From a virus: a stretch of 21,699 nt of DNA. Where the stretch lies: positions 1 through 21,699 of IMG/VR virus record IMGVR_UViG_3300028623_000321. One strand, 5' to 3'. The translations under genes and the position numbers were made by a program. Positions within the stretch are counted from its first letter, which is position 1. Each line of letters begins with the position of its first letter. The notes beneath the pieces were generated by a model, which had not been told where the DNA came from, ran no database searches, and was given only the letters and a program-made list of their open reading frames with translations. Shown here piece by piece: positions 8,510-16,442 of the stretch.

Positions 8510-9106
8510 ATGAACATTATTCATAGAGTACCATCAATCCTTGTTCCTGTTTTTGACAACCTGGATGATATTCTTCACGGGAATCTTGTCGCCAAGGGGT
8601 TTGTCACCTGTGATCACTACCGTAAGGGTGAGCTGATCCATACGCAATCCGGGTATAACACTTTCACGACTGAAGGTATGGCCAAGATTTGCAACGTGGT
8701 TTTTGGCAATGTCGCAAAAGCCGCGGCCATTGTTACCTGTGTCGGAATCTTCAAGGGCAACGTCAGTCCGGCGGTTGGAGATACTGCTGCTGCAAAATTG
8801 GGCGCGGCCGGCACGTATCAGGAATGCCAGGATGCCGACTACACGCCGGCAACGAACAGGCCCGTCTATACCATCGCATCGACTTCAACGGCCGGGTGCA
8901 CGAACGCGGCTTCCAAGGCTGAGTTTACCATGGCCGCAGCAATCACGGTTTACGGGGCGTTTCTGGCCTACAGTTCCAGTTCCACACAGGCAAAAACAGC
9001 GGTGGACGGAACACTGATGTGCGCCAAGAAGTTCACGACTGCCCGGACTACGGAGATTGCGGATGTCCTTGGTATCACCTATGCCTTGAGTTTGACGACC
9101 AGTTAA
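8510..9106 (+). CDS. Phage structural protein of unknown role (GDT...NSASKA-type)
   Basis: The 198-residue product has an order of elements I recognise from a widespread but uncharacterised phage virion family. There is an N-terminal strand plus a GYNTFTTEGMAKI segment, then a GIFKGNVSPAVGDTAAAKLG region. These are followed by YTPATNRPVYT and finally ASKAEFTMAAAITVYGAFLAYS. Family members lie near tail genes and are thought to be surface or fibre-associated, but no function is established. Six cysteines in a short protein are notable. AAGGAA at 8497-8502 precedes the ATG. No membrane segment is evident, though the Ala-rich parts are hydrophobic. Confidence 0.6.
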   Translation: MNIIHRVPSILVPVFDNLDDILHGNLVAKGFVTCDHYRKGELIHTQSGYNTFTTEGMAKICNVVFGNVAKAAAIVTCVGIFKGNVSPAVGDTAAAKLGAAGTYQECQDADYTPATNRPVYTIASTSTAGCTNAASKAEFTMAAAITVYGAFLAYSSSSTQAKTAVDGTLMCAKKFTTARTTEIADVLGITYALSLTTS

Positions 9107-9115
9107 GGCTGCTTC

Positions 9116-11104
9116 ATGCCAACTCTGAACTACGAAAATGCCGGTGCGCTTGTTGAGTATGATTATCTGCAAGGCACGATCACAGCACTTTACCCGGACG
9201 ACGACACCGCCGATGTCTCCGGGGTGTGTGGTACTTTATCGAAAGTCCCGATTTTTTATCACTGCAAGCCTGATTCGGCTGCAAGATCGAATGGGGCGCT
9301 TACGGGTGCTGCTGGCGCTTTTACTGTGGGTGATTCGGCTGTGGTTCTAAAAGGGATCAATGGGGCTGATGTCCTGGGACAGAAGTATTATGTGGTTGGT
9401 CGTTATGACGGGGTTAAGCGGTGTTCTGGAGGTGATCAGGTTCTTATCTATGCTTCAGCGTATGGCTCGGTATGGTTTTTCGTTTGGGATATGGCGTCAA
9501 ATAACTATGCAGAGGACGCTTATTGGTCTGTGTATCAGTCTGGTATTAAAAACCTAATTACAAAAGATCAGTACCCATTCGATACTCAGTTGCAGCAAGA
9601 TATTATGGCTTACTGGAAAGGCGAGCGATTTGCCTCCCTCACAGTAACTCCTACCCGAATTGTCGAATCTCAAAAGATGTTCGTCGTGAACTCGTTGGAT
9701 TTTGGAGCAGGACTGGTGAAGGCAGGTGACTATGTTTATAGCGAATACTATCCATGGATATGGTCGAAGGTTAAATCTGTCGCTGGTTGCATGATAAAGA
9801 CCATCGATCTTGTGGTCCAGACCAGTATTTATGGGAGATGGATAATCTCATCTTCCCTCCCGCTTTATGTTCGCTCTGAAGGTTGGGTTTATGATCAAAC
9901 GCCATTGGGATTAACTGAAGATGCTGAAGGATACAATGCGGGGCATTATGTCTGTCCTGGTGGTGTAGGTTGGACATATTCAGGGCATAAAGATCGTGGC
10001 GGCCACCACTATGATTATATTGAAAATACAAGTGATGTTCTTCCTGCTAATTCTGGGTCTTATGCTGATGGTTCTGTTATTTACGACTCAGTAGATTGTA
10101 ACTATCCGCCGAGTCTTTATGGCCATGCCTATCGTTTCTATACAGGTGCAACCAAATATAATTACATCGCAAATGTCTTAAAAAACTTCGCAGTGTCGTA
10201 CTCAAGAGACTACTTTGACTCCTTTGAACGAGTTATAAATTTCCTTGGAGACTACCTTTCAGGAGGATCTTCATCCATTGATGTTTTGCAAACATATCGT
10301 ACATCAGGGATTTTAAACCCTCTTGCCTCTACTAATTTTGAGTACACCGTTTATGATAAATATTTGCCATTGCCACATACGCAAACCAAATCATCAGATT
10401 GGCCAAGTGTAAGTGGTGAACTGGCAGTTTGTTCAGACGATTTCTGCTTCCAGTTTTATACGTACCATGGTTACCAAATTAATACCGCAGGCCAATGTGA
10501 AAAACGGCCAAGTGCAATATCTCCTCCCAGCACTGTTCGAAGTTCCAATCTTGAAACAGCAATTTGTGAATTGATCCGGTCTGCTGGTGGGAATACTTCT
10601 GCTGTTGGTGTTACGGGGGCATATTATAGTGCAAAGCGTACGGCAAGTAATACTGGAAATGACATGATTGCCATGATGAATGCAGTCCGGGGATATCCAG
10701 AACTGTTGACAGAAGATCCGTGGTGTATGTCTGCTTCAATCGAAAAGATTAATTTCTTTGTCGCAAATGGCGTCGCCCAACACGAGAATCCTGATGGGAG
10801 CCCACTGACCTATGTCGGGATGGAAGTCATTTGCGTTGCGCTTGATACTGTTCCTCTTGGGGACATCGTTGCCGGGTGGATGGCATCACCACTTCACGCC
10901 GAGGCGATAATGGAACCATCATACAAAGTCATGGGGTGGGCGACTGGTACATATCCGCCCAACTTCACGCAAATCACCTTTGGGCCTGGAATGTATAACG
11001 CTATATCGGAAACCTATACCACAGAAATAATTGTTCAGTACATCCCCATTGAAAACAGGGGTCACGTTAAATGCTTCGTTGTTAAGATGACACCAGAACC
11101 ATAG
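9116..11104 (+). CDS. Multidomain tail protein: OB-like N-terminus and CAP/SCP-like C-terminal domain
   Basis: This 662-residue protein has three visible parts. Residues about 15-100 look like an OB-type beta-barrel, with GTITALYP, VPIFYHC and FTVGDSAVVL strands as in phage baseplate or spike proteins. Residues about 110-490 are rich in Tyr, Ser, Gly and aromatics with no recognised fold, and may bind a receptor. Residues about 515-625 resemble a CAP/SCP (YkwD-like) domain: MNAVRGYPELL, then H556-E557 in AQHEN, then E570 in GMEV where GEN is usual, then WMASPLH with H594, then IMEPSYKVMG. CAP domains in bacteria are extracellular and linked to cell surfaces, with debated activity. About 13 cysteines occur. 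No signal peptide is present. The weak start site follows 10 bases after the previous gene. Confidence 0.65.
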   Translation: MPTLNYENAGALVEYDYLQGTITALYPDDDTADVSGVCGTLSKVPIFYHCKPDSAARSNGALTGAAGAFTVGDSAVVLKGINGADVLGQKYYVVGRYDGVKRCSGGDQVLIYASAYGSVWFFVWDMASNNYAEDAYWSVYQSGIKNLITKDQYPFDTQLQQDIMAYWKGERFASLTVTPTRIVESQKMFVVNSLDFGAGLVKAGDYVYSEYYPWIWSKVKSVAGCMIKTIDLVVQTSIYGRWIISSSLPLYVRSEGWVYDQTPLGLTEDAEGYNAGHYVCPGGVGWTYSGHKDRGGHHYDYIENTSDVLPANSGSYADGSVIYDSVDCNYPPSLYGHAYRFYTGATKYNYIANVLKNFAVSYSRDYFDSFERVINFLGDYLSGGSSSIDVLQTYRTSGILNPLASTNFEYTVYDKYLPLPHTQTKSSDWPSVSGELAVCSDDFCFQFYTYHGYQINTAGQCEKRPSAISPPSTVRSSNLETAICELIRSAGGNTSAVGVTGAYYSAKRTASNTGNDMIAMMNAVRGYPELLTEDPWCMSASIEKINFFVANGVAQHENPDGSPLTYVGMEVICVALDTVPLGDIVAGWMASPLHAEAIMEPSYKVMGWATGTYPPNFTQITFGPGMYNAISETYTTEIIVQYIPIENRGHVKCFVVKMTPEP

Positions 11105-11128
11105 GGGTAATAAAAAGGAATTTTTGCC

Positions 11129-11560
11129 ATGGCTATTACAGTAACAGTATCGAACCATTTCAAATATCAGAAGGACAAGGGCAATGTGGACATGTCATCG
11201 GATGCATTCAAAGTAATCCTGATGAATACCACGTTTGCCTTCAACAAGGACTCCCATGCAACTCTGGCCGATGTCACGGCAGATCAGCTTGCAACTAGTC
11301 ATGGGTACACGCAGGATTCCAAATCACTCGCAAATCCGGTAACGACTGAAGACGATACGGATGATTGCGGGAAAACTGTTTGGGACGACGTAGAATGGGT
11401 CGCAGATGGAGGCTCGATTGGCCCGACCGGCTCCGCTATCATCTATGACGACACTACCAGTGATGACACGGTGTATTGCTGCATTGATTTCGGGACGGAC
11501 TACACTATTCCCGACACGGCCAGTTTCCAGCTTCGGACATTGGTCGGCAAAACCACTTAG
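11129..11560 (+). CDS. Small phage structural protein
   Basis: The 143-residue product begins with a short strand (AITVTVSNHFKYQKDKG), then VDMSSDAFKVILMNTTFAF, a pattern I recognise from a common family of uncharacterised phage virion proteins next to fibre genes. It is acidic, with many Asp and Thr, and has a Gly/Thr-rich SIGPTGSAIIYDD turn and a final beta strand region ending in RTLVGKTT. Two adjacent cysteines occur in VYCCIDFG. A good AAAAAGGAA site lies upstream. Its position between the CAP-like protein and the LamG repeat protein suggests a spike or fibre component; no activity can be assigned. Confidence 0.6.
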   Translation: MAITVTVSNHFKYQKDKGNVDMSSDAFKVILMNTTFAFNKDSHATLADVTADQLATSHGYTQDSKSLANPVTTEDDTDDCGKTVWDDVEWVADGGSIGPTGSAIIYDDTTSDDTVYCCIDFGTDYTIPDTASFQLRTLVGKTT

Positions 11561-11572
11561 GAATCCTACGAT

Positions 11573-13630
11573 ATGCCAGGTAATGACGCATATACCAAAT
11601 TGCTGCTGCACATGGATGGCGCGGATGAAAGCACTGCGTTTACGGACGACAGTGCCTCCGCCCATACCGTGACAGCTTACGGAGACGCCCAGGTCAGCAC
11701 AGCGCAAAGCAAATTCGGCGGAGGATCGCTTCTTTCCGGGTCAGTTTCGGATTATCTGAGCATTCCGGATTCCGCGGATTTGTATCCGGGATATGGCGAC
11801 TGGACGGTGGACTGTTGGGTATATCTGACCGGTGCAGTTGATGACTGGTATATGCTGTGCAGAAAGTTTGACGAAACTGAATATAATGGGTGGGGAATTG
11901 AATTCAATCCCGATTCGGGCATTTATTTTTATGGGGAGTGTGTCCCGGATGAAGTGTATGGAAGCGGTACCCTGAACTTTGCTTGTTACGGAGAGGATTT
12001 CCCCGGGTTATCTCTCAATACCTGGCATCATCTGGCCTTTGTATTTTATGACGGCGCTCCGATGATATTTATAGATGGCGTCTCCTGTACTCTTTCGCGA
12101 TCTATCATCCATGATTTTTCTTATGATTCCGATGTTCCGTTAATTATTGGCGCGTATTCTGATTGGGATGAATTTTTAAACGGGTATATCGATGAATTCA
12201 GGATTTCTAAAGGCGTCGCCCGATGGACGGAAAGTTTTATCCCTCCTGTGGTTGAGTACGATAATTCGGCTAACATAGTTATAGCTGTTCCTGAAATACT
12301 ATCTCAAGAATCCTTGTCAGTTGTCGTAGGTATAGCTGTAAATATTCCAAACATTTTAATCCAGGAGTCTTTTTCACCAGACATTAGTTTCTTTGTTGGT
12401 ACTGCCATTATAGTTCCTGAAATAACTGTTCAGAAATCCTTATCAGTGACCATTGGTGTTCTTCTGGTAATACCGGAGATATCAACTGCCCAGTCGTTTT
12501 CATCCAATGATCCAGTTATTTACCTCAGAGAAAGTATAAACGAGTCATTGGCTGCTGAGGATATCTTGACGCACTGTTATATACTGCCCATCATTGCTGA
12601 CACATTTTATATTCGAGATACGGTAATCAATGGGCTTACTATTGCGGTACAAGAAGCACTCGGTCTCACTGACGCTGCTGCAGCACAACTTTGTCTGATG
12701 ATCCACGATTATGTGTTGGCGAAAGAGGCGATTACCGTCAACCAAAGTGGAACCAAGACCATATCCGAATCGCTTATGCTGAATGACGCGGCATACCCTG
12801 CGCTTTACCTATCCATTTCCGACACAGTTGCCCTGGGTGACACATCTTCCGTGATGCTTATCCTTGAAGTCCTTGAATACCTTTGGTTTGGCGAACTTGT
12901 AACGGCCGTTGGGATATTAAACAAATCGGTCTCTGATACGATTGACGCGGCGGATTCGCTTCAGTTCGGATTTATCAAGGCGGTGTCAGATGCACTCGGT
13001 GTCGTTGATGTTGCCAGCGTGATAGGGGCTTTGGTTAATTCGATCACAGAAAGTCTTGTGGCTGCTGACGCTGTTATTCCTGGGTTGAAAATGTGTATCC
13101 CCGTCTCCGAGTCCCTATCGTTCGCAGACACAGTGTCAAGCCAAGGCATTCTATACAATATCATCTACGACACCTTGCACCTGAATGTCTCCGTTGAATT
13201 GGATGGGGAGACCTGGGAATGCTACGTTTTAAACACGCCGCGTTTTCTCCCATCGGTTTATTCCGGATTCAATTTTAACTCATACTGCGTGTTTGAGAAT
13301 CGGGCTTACGGGTGCAAGTCAGACGGGATATACGAATTGACCGGGGATACCGATGCTGGCGTCGCATTTCACACCGGGGTCCAGCTTTCAGAGACAAGAT
13401 TCGGGATACCAAACCAAAAGCGGTTTATGAAGGCGTACGTAGGCGTGGAAGGTACAACGCCGAAGATGGTGATGGAAACTGAGGACGGATCGAAAAAGGT
13501 TTATTCAATTGATGCTGACGGCGAAGTTGATGCAAGTCGGGCGATCAAGGGAAAGAAGTGGAAATTGACGGTAACAGATTTCGATCAGTTGGATTTTATT
13601 AAGTTATATCCAGTTGTACTGGCGAAATAG
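11573..13630 (+). CDS. LamG-domain repeat protein, putative tail fibre or adhesin
   Basis: The 685-residue protein starts with a LamG/concanavalin-like jelly roll (about residues 5-225). It is seen in KLLLHMDGAD, SKFGGGSLL, WTVDCWVYL, LNTWHHLAFV, MIFIDGV and GYIDEFRISKGVARW, as in carbohydrate-binding phage tail proteins. Residues 239-311 hold four copies of a roughly 20-residue unit with a [VI]P[EN]I core. Residues about 320-540 hold twelve copies of a roughly 19-residue unit like VSESLSFADT. The last 145 residues form a separate beta-rich domain (FNSYCVFENRAYGCKSDGIYEL) that I recognise at the C-terminus of other phage structural proteins. The likely role is host-surface binding. Codon use shifts to more AT-rich in the first repeat zone. 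Confidence 0.7.
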   Translation: MPGNDAYTKLLLHMDGADESTAFTDDSASAHTVTAYGDAQVSTAQSKFGGGSLLSGSVSDYLSIPDSADLYPGYGDWTVDCWVYLTGAVDDWYMLCRKFDETEYNGWGIEFNPDSGIYFYGECVPDEVYGSGTLNFACYGEDFPGLSLNTWHHLAFVFYDGAPMIFIDGVSCTLSRSIIHDFSYDSDVPLIIGAYSDWDEFLNGYIDEFRISKGVARWTESFIPPVVEYDNSANIVIAVPEILSQESLSVVVGIAVNIPNILIQESFSPDISFFVGTAIIVPEITVQKSLSVTIGVLLVIPEISTAQSFSSNDPVIYLRESINESLAAEDILTHCYILPIIADTFYIRDTVINGLTIAVQEALGLTDAAAAQLCLMIHDYVLAKEAITVNQSGTKTISESLMLNDAAYPALYLSISDTVALGDTSSVMLILEVLEYLWFGELVTAVGILNKSVSDTIDAADSLQFGFIKAVSDALGVVDVASVIGALVNSITESLVAADAVIPGLKMCIPVSESLSFADTVSSQGILYNIIYDTLHLNVSVELDGETWECYVLNTPRFLPSVYSGFNFNSYCVFENRAYGCKSDGIYELTGDTDAGVAFHTGVQLSETRFGIPNQKRFMKAYVGVEGTTPKMVMETEDGSKKVYSIDADGEVDASRAIKGKKWKLTVTDFDQLDFIKLYPVVLAK
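12287..12505 (+). repeat. Four ~20-residue VPEI-type repeats inside the LamG protein
   Basis: Copies begin near residues 239, 259, 281 and 300 with VPEI, IPNI, VPEI and IPEI, each followed by a Gln and then E/K/A-S-L/F-S. Periods are 20, 22 and 19 residues. The DNA copies have diverged, so the repeat is old or under selection at the protein level. It links the LamG domain to the second repeat array. Confidence 0.7.
12530..13192 (+). repeat. Twelve ~19-residue tandem repeats inside the LamG protein
   Basis: The unit pattern is [IV]-x-[ED]-[STA]-[LVI]-x-x-x-[DE]-[AT] followed by about nine variable residues. Examples are INESLAAED, VQEALGLTDA, ISESLMLNDA, ISDTVALGDT, VSDTIDAADS, VSDALGVVDV, ITESLVAADA and VSESLSFADT. 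Spacing runs from 18 to 21 residues. One or two copies (near residues 377, 432 and 531) are degenerate. Such units probably stack into a rod or solenoid that spaces the LamG domain from the C-terminal domain. Confidence 0.75.
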
Positions 13631-13647
13631 AAAGGGAAAGCGGATTC

Positions 13648-15246
13648 ATGGACATAACATCATACTTTTCCAATCAGGGTGCACCGGCAACAGGACTTTC
13701 CCCGGTTGTTACGATAAGGGAGATCCTGACGGGTTATGCAGTCGTGATCAGTGCTGCCATGTCGGAGATAGGCGGAGGTTTTTATCGGTACGCCTTCATC
13801 AATCATGACCCGACGAAAGAATACGTTATTATCAGTGACGGTGGAAGTGCATTGAGCGCGACTGACCGGTATTCTGTTTCGGCAACGAGCATTGAAAACG
13901 AGCTGATTACCATCGAGCAGAAGATCGATAGCCTATCTCTTATCGGAACGGTCCCTTGGTCATACCCACCATCTTCTGTTCCGATGAGTTCATCAGAAGC
14001 CAGGACGGAACTAGAAAGATCGCAATGGCTCAAAAACAAACAACCAGTCATCCAGTTTTTCATTGACGAGCGCCGGAAACTGGTTTCAATGGTAGCTGGA
14101 CGTGGTTTTCTCCTGGCCCCTGGATTTTTGTATGAATACGAAACCGGACTTGAAGTTGATACAAAACAAAAACTTTCTGAAGTCAGTTATGCTATACTGA
14201 AAGAAGCCATTGAACGGGATTTGAAACAGGCTGGTATCGATTACGGTATCGCATATAAATATGCGGCGATGGCGTGGGAAATAAATAAACAGATGCTTCT
14301 ATCCGACTGGGACAAGGAGCTTGCCTGGATTAAACAGGGCATGGCTGCAAAGGAGCAGTCTCTTGATCAACTTGCCATAGAAGTATCAAGGCGCGGGATT
14401 ACGCTTCTTGTGGCTAAAACATCCATTGAATTACAGGCGGAGGCTCTCAAGGCCGAGCTTGCCGGGATTGAAGATGATTCGGTGGATTATGAGGTTACGC
14501 TTGCACAACAGAAATTGCTGACGGCGAACAAGAAACTTGAAGTCATCCCGATCCTGCAGCAGATCCTTGATGTTGAACGCGAGATTATTACCGCTGAACG
14601 GGCCATTATCGAAAAAGAAAGAATCTTGGTGGCCAGCGAAACTGAAAAGATCGAGTATCTTTCGGACCTGGTGGGCATTGAATCTGAAATTGCTGACAAA
14701 AAAAGAGATGACCTACTGCCAGTTACTCAAGAATTGATTTCCAAAACAGAAGAACTTGTCGTGGTTACACGGGCGCAAATTGAAAATGAAGTTCTGATAA
14801 TGGCCCAAAAGGTTCTTGATTCTGAAATCATGGTTCAAAAGGCTGAAAAACAGGTTTTAATTGTTGGATCACAGATTGATGAAGAAGAAAAACGGCTTTT
14901 ACTTTTGGATGCTAAACTTGCTTTCTCCAATACCCAGAGGGAGTACGAGTTTTTATTAAAGAAACTGGAAACGGGAAACCTCGTGTCTGCTACGGTTTCA
15001 GAAAATGACAGTCACCGTAGCATTATGGATCAAGAGAGTCAGACGCAGTCAATGTGGGTGAACTTAAAAACAGAGACGGTTGATGCACGTTTGGCTCAGG
15101 ACGTTTCAAGTTCTGGAAATCTTGCTAGTAATGCTGTTTATATAACGACAGGGATTGCAAATGTTCATGCTGACAGTATTATAAAAAAAGCTGAACTTGA
15201 TGCGATATCAAAAGTCTCAGCTAGTCTCACGCATTTAATAGGATAG
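13648..15246 (+). CDS. Long coiled-coil virion protein with Ig-like N-terminus
   Basis: The 532-residue product opens with a small beta domain (about 1-85) containing GLSPVVTIREI, MSEIGGGFYRYAF and an SDGGSAL turn. I recognise this from phage proteins next to LamG-type fibre genes. Residues about 95-215 include a hydrophobic helix-rich section (QPVIQFFIDERRKL, MVAGRGFLLAPGFLYEYETG). Residues about 220-440 form a long coiled coil with clear heptads, such as EREIITA, ERAIIEK, ERILVAS and ETEKIEY at 310-337. The C-terminal 90 residues are Ser/Ala-rich and helical. No enzyme motif is seen. It probably forms a fibre or stalk. Its neighbour at 15252 has the same architecture of a helical rod, suggesting a pair that works together or arose by duplication. 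Confidence 0.6.
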   Translation: MDITSYFSNQGAPATGLSPVVTIREILTGYAVVISAAMSEIGGGFYRYAFINHDPTKEYVIISDGGSALSATDRYSVSATSIENELITIEQKIDSLSLIGTVPWSYPPSSVPMSSSEARTELERSQWLKNKQPVIQFFIDERRKLVSMVAGRGFLLAPGFLYEYETGLEVDTKQKLSEVSYAILKEAIERDLKQAGIDYGIAYKYAAMAWEINKQMLLSDWDKELAWIKQGMAAKEQSLDQLAIEVSRRGITLLVAKTSIELQAEALKAELAGIEDDSVDYEVTLAQQKLLTANKKLEVIPILQQILDVEREIITAERAIIEKERILVASETEKIEYLSDLVGIESEIADKKRDDLLPVTQELISKTEELVVVTRAQIENEVLIMAQKVLDSEIMVQKAEKQVLIVGSQIDEEEKRLLLLDAKLAFSNTQREYEFLLKKLETGNLVSATVSENDSHRSIMDQESQTQSMWVNLKTETVDARLAQDVSSSGNLASNAVYITTGIANVHADSIIKKAELDAISKVSASLTHLIG

Positions 15247-15251
15247 CTAAA

Positions 15252-16442
15252 ATGACATCCTTTGAAAACTCACAAATAAGGCAGTCAACCATCTGGTCTC
15301 CATTTGAGTATTACGGATCGTATAACGATGTTCAGGAGGCAGAGCGGGCCATTATTTTCGGGTTGTACTCAAATAGTTGGAGGAACGACGACGGTTACAT
15401 GCAAGGCGTATATGATATCGACATGGCCAATATCCTGTCAGATTATACGGCCAAGGTTGCCGAACTTACTGTAGATGAACAGAAGGTGGTGGCTGATATT
15501 TCCGCCAAGCGGTACATCTCCGGGATTGAAACGCTGGTCCATGATGGGAAGATGGCGACTCAACTTCAAAAGATAGATGCCGATGCCGATGAATGGGACG
15601 CCAAGATCGCTGCACTGGCCGCCGACCGTGCAGCTCTTGAGACCCTCCGGGTGAAAATCGCTTCGGAAATAAAGCGGATCGCCGCCCGAATACTTGAACT
15701 TGAAGCGTATATCCAGGTAGAAAAAGCAAACCTTGAACTTGTCAATGTGGAGATTTCCGAGAAAGAGGTCCAACTTGCTGGAAAGGACCTACAACTTGTT
15801 GAAAAGGCACTTGAAGAATCCAGAAAAGAAATCGCAATTCTTCAGGCCGGCAATGAAATAGCAAAGATTCAACTTCAGATCGTTGAAGCTGGGCTCGAAT
15901 TGATTGATGTGGATATGAAGGTGGCCAGAACAAATCTTGATATCCAGCAGACTGAAAACCAAATTGCAAAAGCTGTAATGGCCGAATCAGAACTTGATAT
16001 CGCCAAGGCCAGAACTGAAGCCGAGCGTTCGGATCTTTCCGTCATAGAGAAAAGAGTCGATCTTGCAAAGATGCAAGTTGACTCAATTGCCAAAGAAATA
16101 TCTGGAGTCGCAGCGGCTTCTTCCGATGAAGATGCTCTTTACAACGAAAGACTTAATGCCTTAGCGGCTAAACAAAATGAACTGATTCAGTCCATAGCAA
16201 ACCGGACTGAAACTGCATTGTTTGCGATTAAAGAAAAAGAAATCTCGTCGACTCTTGAAAAGTCGATAGGCGAAAAAACTAACACAACACAAGCCATTAC
16301 TGACCTTGATAAGATAAGAGAAAGATATGCCCAATTTTCAGCAGCAAAAACAACAGCAGATGCTGTTGTAGCCGCTGCAGAAAAGTTGGCCGAGGCAAAT
16401 GTAGCGAGTACCTTAATACATTCGATTAAAAAGGCCCCATAA
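15252..16442 (+). CDS. Second long coiled-coil virion protein
   Basis: The 396-residue product starts 5 bases after the previous stop. Residues 1-60 are aromatic-rich (STIWSPFEYYGSYND, FGLYSNSWRNDDGYMQGVYDID), likely a globular attachment region. From about residue 63 to 340 it is almost continuous helix. Heptads can be followed from about 165 to 275 with Leu, Ile and Val at repeat positions (DLQLVEK, EIAILQA, QLQIVEA, GLELIDV, NLDIQQT). The C-terminal part is Ala-rich and ends in ASTLIHSIKKAP. It has no signal peptide or catalytic motif. The shared design with the 13648 protein suggests paralogy or a hetero-oligomer. No family is recognised with confidence. Confidence 0.6.
   Translation: MTSFENSQIRQSTIWSPFEYYGSYNDVQEAERAIIFGLYSNSWRNDDGYMQGVYDIDMANILSDYTAKVAELTVDEQKVVADISAKRYISGIETLVHDGKMATQLQKIDADADEWDAKIAALAADRAALETLRVKIASEIKRIAARILELEAYIQVEKANLELVNVEISEKEVQLAGKDLQLVEKALEESRKEIAILQAGNEIAKIQLQIVEAGLELIDVDMKVARTNLDIQQTENQIAKAVMAESELDIAKARTEAERSDLSVIEKRVDLAKMQVDSIAKEISGVAAASSDEDALYNERLNALAAKQNELIQSIANRTETALFAIKEKEISSTLEKSIGEKTNTTQAITDLDKIRERYAQFSAAKTTADAVVAAAEKLAEANVASTLIHSIKKAP

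Noticed and set aside
8617-9172. Several frames of 65-104 residues on both strands across the 8510 gene
   Set aside because: They overlap a plus-strand frame with a good ribosome site and a recognised structural pattern. Their compositions are out-of-frame artefacts of GC-rich codons.
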